NCBI RefSeq assembly: GCF_900177405.1
Contig: NZ_LT840185.1
Coordinates: forward strand, 186,001 to 250,000
From: Allosphingosinicella indica
GTDB lineage: Bacteria; Pseudomonadota; Alphaproteobacteria; Sphingomonadales; Sphingomonadaceae
Reading direction: 5' to 3'
Length of the DNA stretch: 64,000 bases
How positions within the stretch are numbered: position 1 is the first letter of the stretch; every line of letters starts with the position of its first letter. Position numbers and translations under genes: made by a program. The notes under the pieces are model-generated. The model saw only the letters and a list, made by a program, of their open reading frames with translations, did no database searches and was not told the origin of the DNA. This document shows positions 60,405-64,000 of this stretch, in pieces.

Positions 60405-60445
60405 AAAAAGGCCCGCGGAACGCGCGTCCAGCGGGCCTCTTTTTG
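60405..60445 (-). terminator. Intrinsic terminator of rpsT
   Basis: GCGGGCCT (60431-60438) and AGGCCCGC (60409-60416) form an 8-base stem with a 14-base loop. On the minus strand the stem is followed by TTTTT, as expected for a terminator of rpsT. T-rich sequence on the plus side also could end a transcript, but no plus-strand gene precedes it. Confidence 0.85.
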
Positions 60446-60462
60446 TTCCGCCGAAGCGAGGA

Positions 60463-60726
60463 TCAACCGAGCGCGGCGACCCGCTTGGTCAGGCGCGACA
60501 TCTTGCGCGCCGCGGTATTCTTGTGGACGACGCCCTTGGCGACGCCGCGTGCCAGCTCCGGCTGCACCTTGGTCATGGCCGCCTTGGCGGCATCCTTGTC
60601 GCCCGCGGTGAGGGCCGATTCGACCTGCTTGATGAAGGTGCGGATGCGGCTGACGCGCGCGCCGTTGACGATGGCGCGGGCTTGGTTGCGACGGATGCGC
60701 TTCTTGGCTTGCGGCGTGTTCGCCAT
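60463..60726 (-). CDS. rpsT: 30S ribosomal protein S20
   Basis: An 87-residue basic protein with the S20 pattern [36 protein letters not shown] and [22 protein letters not shown]. It binds 16S rRNA early in small-subunit assembly. It lies between dnaA and mutM and is followed by a strong terminator. Confidence 0.97.
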   Translation of the reverse strand: MANTPQAKKRIRRNQARAIVNGARVSRIRTFIKQVESALTAGDKDAAKAAMTKVQPELARGVAKGVVHKNTAARKMSRLTKRVAALG

Positions 60727-60829
60727 TCTGGTCCTCGATCGTCTGAAATGAAAAGGGCGCGGCTATCGGCCGCACCCGCTCGGCGCGCTCTCTACTGAGA
60801 GACCGCCGGAAGGTCAACCCGCCGCGGTG

Positions 60830-61642
60830 TCAATGCTGGCACCGCGGGCAGTAAAATGTCGATCGTCCGCTATCGACGCGGCGGCGCACCGTTCCGCCGC
60901 ACAGGCAGGGCTCGCCCTCGCGCCCGTAGACGCGCCAGTCCTTCGCGAAATAGCCGAGCTCGCCGTCGGGACGGGCGTAGTCGCGGAGGGTGGAGCCACC
61001 GGCGGCGATTGCAGCGACCAGCACTGCCTTCACCGCATCGGCAAGCCGATCGAGTCGAGCCCGGCCGATCCGCCCGGCCGCCCGGCCCGGCGCGATACCG
61101 GCCAGATGCAGCGCCTCGCAGACATAAATATTGCCGAGGCCCGCGACGATCCGCTGATCGAGCAGCATCGCTTTGATCGGTGCGCTCCGCCCGGCAAGCA
61201 CGTTGTGCAGCCAGCCGCCGTCGAACTCCCCGCCCAGCGGCTCCGGCCCCATCCGGCGAAACGGTTCATAGGCATCGAGCGCAGCCGTCTCGACCAGATC
61301 GACGAAACCGAATCGGCGGGGATCGTTGAGCGCCAGCCGCACCCCTTGGTCGGTCCCCAGCAGCAGGTGATCGTGCGTACCGATCGTCTCCGGCTCGATC
61401 CGCCATCGGCCCGACATGCCAAGGTGGAAGATCATCGTGTCGCCGCGGTCGGTGTCGATCAGCCCGTATTTGGCGCGGCGCCCCAGGGCCGTGACCCGTG
61501 CCCCCGTCAGCCGCTGGCGGAGATCGGGCGGGAACGCATGGCGGAGGTCCGCGCGGCGCGTCTCGACCTTGGTCAGTCGCCGCCCCGCCAGCACCGGCTC
61601 CAGCCCGCGCACGGTTGTCTCGACCTCGGGCAGTTCAGGCAT
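60830..61642 (-). CDS. mutM: Formamidopyrimidine-DNA glycosylase MutM (Fpg)
   Basis: A 270-residue repair enzyme that removes oxidised guanine. It starts MPELPEVETTVRGLEPVL with the catalytic Pro1 and Glu2. ALGRRAKYGLIDTDRGD supplies the conserved Lys. The helix-two-turn-helix has MLLDQRIVAGLGNIYVCEALHLAGI. The C-terminal zinc finger is CLCGGTVRRRVDSGRSTFYCPRCQ. It diverges from ubiE with 48 bases between, so the two share a promoter region. Confidence 0.97.
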   Translation of the reverse strand: MPELPEVETTVRGLEPVLAGRRLTKVETRRADLRHAFPPDLRQRLTGARVTALGRRAKYGLIDTDRGDTMIFHLGMSGRWRIEPETIGTHDHLLLGTDQGVRLALNDPRRFGFVDLVETAALDAYEPFRRMGPEPLGGEFDGGWLHNVLAGRSAPIKAMLLDQRIVAGLGNIYVCEALHLAGIAPGRAAGRIGRARLDRLADAVKAVLVAAIAAGGSTLRDYARPDGELGYFAKDWRVYGREGEPCLCGGTVRRRVDSGRSTFYCPRCQH

Positions 61643-61690
61643 GGAGATCGGTGCTGCACATTCGTCTCTCCCCTGCTAGACGCGGCGCCG

Positions 61691-62419
61691 ATGGACAAGG
61701 TTTCTTTCGGCTATGAGGACGTCGCCCCGGCGGAGAAGACCGGCCGGGTCGGCGCCGTCTTCTCGAGCGTCGCGCGCCGCTACGATCTGATGAACGACTT
61801 CATGTCGGGCGGCATGCACCGGCTGTGGAAGGACGCCTTCGTCCGGCGGCTGCGCCCGCGCGCCGGGGAAGCGGTGCTCGACATGGCGGGCGGCACCGGC
61901 GACATCGCCTTCCGCATTGCAAAATCCGGCGCGTACGTAACCGTCGCCGACATCAATCCGGACATGCTGGCCGTCGGCATGGAGCGCGCGGAAAAACGCG
62001 GCATCGACGGACTGGTCTGGGCCGAGGAGAATGCCGAAAGCCTCAGCTTCGGCGATGCGGGCTTCGATGCCTACACCATCGCCTTCGGCATCCGGAACGT
62101 CACCGACATACCGGCAGCGCTGCGCGAGGCGCATCGCGTGCTGAAGGTCGGCGGGCGCTTCTTCTGCCTGGAGTTTTCGACCACCACCTGGCCGGGCTTC
62201 AAGACGATCTACGACCGTTATTCGCATGAGGTCGTGCCGCGCATCGGCAAGGCCGTCGCCGACGATGAGGACAGCTATCGCTACCTCATCGAATCGATCC
62301 GCCGCTTCCCCGATATGCCGGCCTTCACCGCGATGATCCGCGAAGCCGGCTTCGCCAACGTTTCCGCGACACCGATCCTCGGCGGGCTCGTCGCCATCCA
62401 CAGCGGCTGGAAGATTTGA
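61691..62419 (+). CDS. ubiE: Demethylmenaquinone/ubiquinone methyltransferase UbiE
   Basis: A 242-residue C-methyltransferase of ubiquinone synthesis. FSSVARRYDLMNDFMSGGMHRLWKDAFV is the N-terminal family block. SAM motif I is VLDMAGGTGDIAFRIA. IAFGIRNVTDIPAALREAHRVLKVGGRFFCLEFS is a full signature, and ILGGLVAIHSGWK ends the protein. Its TGA overlaps the ubiB TTG (TTGA), so both are coupled. Confidence 0.97.
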   Translation: MDKVSFGYEDVAPAEKTGRVGAVFSSVARRYDLMNDFMSGGMHRLWKDAFVRRLRPRAGEAVLDMAGGTGDIAFRIAKSGAYVTVADINPDMLAVGMERAEKRGIDGLVWAEENAESLSFGDAGFDAYTIAFGIRNVTDIPAALREAHRVLKVGGRFFCLEFSTTTWPGFKTIYDRYSHEVVPRIGKAVADDEDSYRYLIESIRRFPDMPAFTAMIREAGFANVSATPILGGLVAIHSGWKI

Positions 62420-63948
62420 CCACGCCTGCAGTACACATCTGGCGGCTCCTGAAATGGGGCCGGGTGCTGGCGCGGCACGGCGCGTTGCGCGGGATCGAGC
62501 GTGATCCCAACACGCCGACCCCGGTACGGCGGCTGGCGCGGATCGCGCGGTTCGGCGCGCGCGTGCCCAAGCAACCGGCCTATTCCGAAGCCTTCCAGGC
62601 GATAGGCCCGGCTGCGATCAAGCTCGGCCAGGCGCTCGCGACCCGGCCTGATCTGGTCGGCGAAGATGCCGCGCACGACCTGCTCCGCCTCCAGGACCGG
62701 CTGCCGCCCGCGCCTTTCGAACAGATCAAGGCTTCGGTCGAACAGGCGCTGGAAGGACCGCTCGAGCGCTTCTTCTCCGACTTCGATCCCGAACCGGTCG
62801 GCGCCGCGTCGATCGCGCAGGTCCACCGCGCGGTGACCACCGACGGGCACCAGGTGGCGGTAAAGGTGCTTCGGCCCGGCATCGAAGATGATTTCGCCCG
62901 CGCGCTCGACACCTATGAGTGGGCGGCGGCGCAGGTCGAGGCGATGGGCGGCGAGCCGGCGCGGCTCCGCCCACGGCTCGTCATCGCCCATTTCCGCCAG
63001 TGGACGATGCGCGAACTGGACTTGCGGCGCGAGGCCGCCTCCGCGTCCGAACTGCGCGAAGGCATGGCGGCAGAAAGCGGTTTCTTCGTCCCCGCGATCG
63101 ACTGGAGCCGCAGCGCACGCCGGGTGATGACGCTCGAATGGATCGACGGCATCAAGCTCACCGACCGCGCCGCGCTGGTCGAGGCGGGCCACGATCTGAA
63201 AGCGCTCGCCCGCACATTGGTGCGCGCCTTCCTGCGGCAGGCGGTGGTCGACGGCTTCTTCCACGCCGACCTCCACCAGGGCAACCTCTTCGCGCTGCCC
63301 GACGGGCGGCTGGCGGCCATCGACTTCGGCATCATGGGCCGCGTCGACCGCCAGGCGCGGCTGTGGCTCGCCGAGATTCTCTACGGTCTTATCACCGGCA
63401 ATTACCGCCGCGTCGCCGAAATCCATTTCGAGGCGGGATACGTGCCGCCGCACCACAATGTCGCCGAGTTCGCGACGGCGCTGCGCGCGGTCGGCGAGCC
63501 GATCCGCGGGCTGCCGGTCAAGGAAATCTCCGTCGGTCAGATGCTCGACGGCCTCTTCACCATCACCCGCGATTTCGACATGCCGACGCAGCCGCACCTG
63601 CTGCTGCTCCAGAAGACGATGGTGATGGAGGAAGGCGTCGCGACCGCGCTCGATCCCGACATCAACATGTGGGAGACGTCCGAGCCGTTCCTCAAGGAAT
63701 GGCTGCGCACCGAACTCGGCCCTGAAACCGCGCTCGCCGACAAGCTGGTGCGCGATTTCCGGACGCTTGCCGGGCTCCCCGATCTCGTCCGCCGGATCGA
63801 GCTCGCCTATCCCAAGCCCGGCGCCGCGCCGCCGCCGCCGCCGCTTCCCGATGTCATCGTCGTCCAGCCGCACCGCTACGTCGCGCTCGCCCTCACCGCC
63901 ATCCTCGCCGCCGCCGCCGGTGCCGGCGCGATGTGGCTGCTCCATTGA
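62416..63948 (+). CDS. ubiB: Ubiquinone biosynthesis kinase-like protein UbiB
   Basis: A 510-residue ABC1/UbiB atypical kinase needed for ubiquinone synthesis. The KxGQ motif is AAIKLGQALATRPDLVG, the Ala-rich loop PVGAASIAQVHRA, and the catalytic/metal region DGFFHADLHQGNLFALPDGRLAAIDFGIMG. The C-terminus has a Pro-rich linker and a membrane segment (LALTAILAAAAGAGAMWLL), as in proteobacterial UbiB. The start is a TTG overlapping the ubiE stop. Confidence 0.96.
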   Translation: MTTPAVHIWRLLKWGRVLARHGALRGIERDPNTPTPVRRLARIARFGARVPKQPAYSEAFQAIGPAAIKLGQALATRPDLVGEDAAHDLLRLQDRLPPAPFEQIKASVEQALEGPLERFFSDFDPEPVGAASIAQVHRAVTTDGHQVAVKVLRPGIEDDFARALDTYEWAAAQVEAMGGEPARLRPRLVIAHFRQWTMRELDLRREAASASELREGMAAESGFFVPAIDWSRSARRVMTLEWIDGIKLTDRAALVEAGHDLKALARTLVRAFLRQAVVDGFFHADLHQGNLFALPDGRLAAIDFGIMGRVDRQARLWLAEILYGLITGNYRRVAEIHFEAGYVPPHHNVAEFATALRAVGEPIRGLPVKEISVGQMLDGLFTITRDFDMPTQPHLLLLQKTMVMEEGVATALDPDINMWETSEPFLKEWLRTELGPETALADKLVRDFRTLAGLPDLVRRIELAYPKPGAAPPPPPLPDVIVVQPHRYVALALTAILAAAAGAGAMWLLH

Positions 63949-63959
63949 TGCGCGCGATT

Positions 63960-63982
63960 GATGCGCATATATCATGCGCATC
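63960..63982. repeat. 23-base palindrome at the window's right end
   Basis: GATGCGCAT (63960-63968) and ATGCGCATC (63974-63982) are perfect inverted copies around ATATC. It begins 12 bases after the ubiB stop. A possible next gene (ATG at 63974 or 63983, open to the edge) would start inside it; too little is visible to name that gene. It may be an operator rather than a terminator, since no T-run follows. Confidence 0.45.
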
Positions 63983-64000
63983 ATGCCGAGCCTGAACCGC

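Noticed and set aside
60065-60462. Origin of replication beside dnaA
   Set aside because: I see no TTATCCACA-type boxes, and in alphaproteobacteria the origin is often not next to dnaA.
1-64000. CRISPR arrays, rRNA genes or restriction systems
   Set aside because: I saw no regular repeat-spacer array, no rRNA-like sequence and no recognisable defence genes.

Overview
The window looks like chromosome of a high-GC alphaproteobacterium of the Sphingomonas type. This rests on protein style, on the rpmH-rnpA-yidD-yidC-engB and secB-murJ-trpS blocks, and on EcfG-type stress promoters. I could not run a search, so the genus is inference.

Positions 1-39.3 kb read as one end of an integrative conjugative element. 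It begins with the 3' part of a CHASE3-PAS sensor on the minus strand. A tightly overlapping trb-type conjugation operon follows (traG, a CopG-like gene, trbB-C-D-E-J-L-F-G-I, a DUF2274 gene, an AlpA-like regulator; 1.2-13.1 kb). The element seems to end with a P4-type tyrosine integrase (37.9-39.1 kb) beside a tRNA-Leu(CAA) gene (39.3 kb), whose 3' end is the probable attachment site. No relaxase is visible, so the other end lies left of the window.

The cargo between them has several modules. The first is a caa3-type terminal oxidase with CtaG, cytochrome b561 and two extra c-type cytochromes (13.1-19.3 kb). Next come an MpaB-like haem protein, a DUF2231 membrane protein and a PQQ-type dehydrogenase (19.4-22.1 kb). 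A carbohydrate set follows: SDR, GH65-like enzyme, clan GH-A hydrolase and a glycosyltransferase/UDP-galactopyranose mutase fusion (22.1-28.9 kb). Then there is a Crp/Fnr regulator with a perfect FNR-type box, and stress genes (Mn catalase, YciE-like ferritin fold, a broken DUF4142 gene, hemerythrin). Among these lies a small set that looks biosynthetic: methyltransferase, haem-oxygenase-like diiron enzyme, PurD-like ATP-grasp enzyme and SET protein (33-36.6 kb). Several cargo promoters match the EcfG pattern GGAAC-N16/17-(C/G)GTT, which suggests much of the cargo is expressed in the general stress response.

Positions 39.4-64 kb are ordinary core genome: comM (frameshifted near its 3' end), rpmH-rnpA-yidD-yidC-engB, dapE, mltA-timA-like-smr, secB-murJ-trpS, a LytTR regulator, dnaA, rpsT, mutM, and ubiE-ubiB. 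Overlapping stop/start codons of the form NTGA are frequent throughout.
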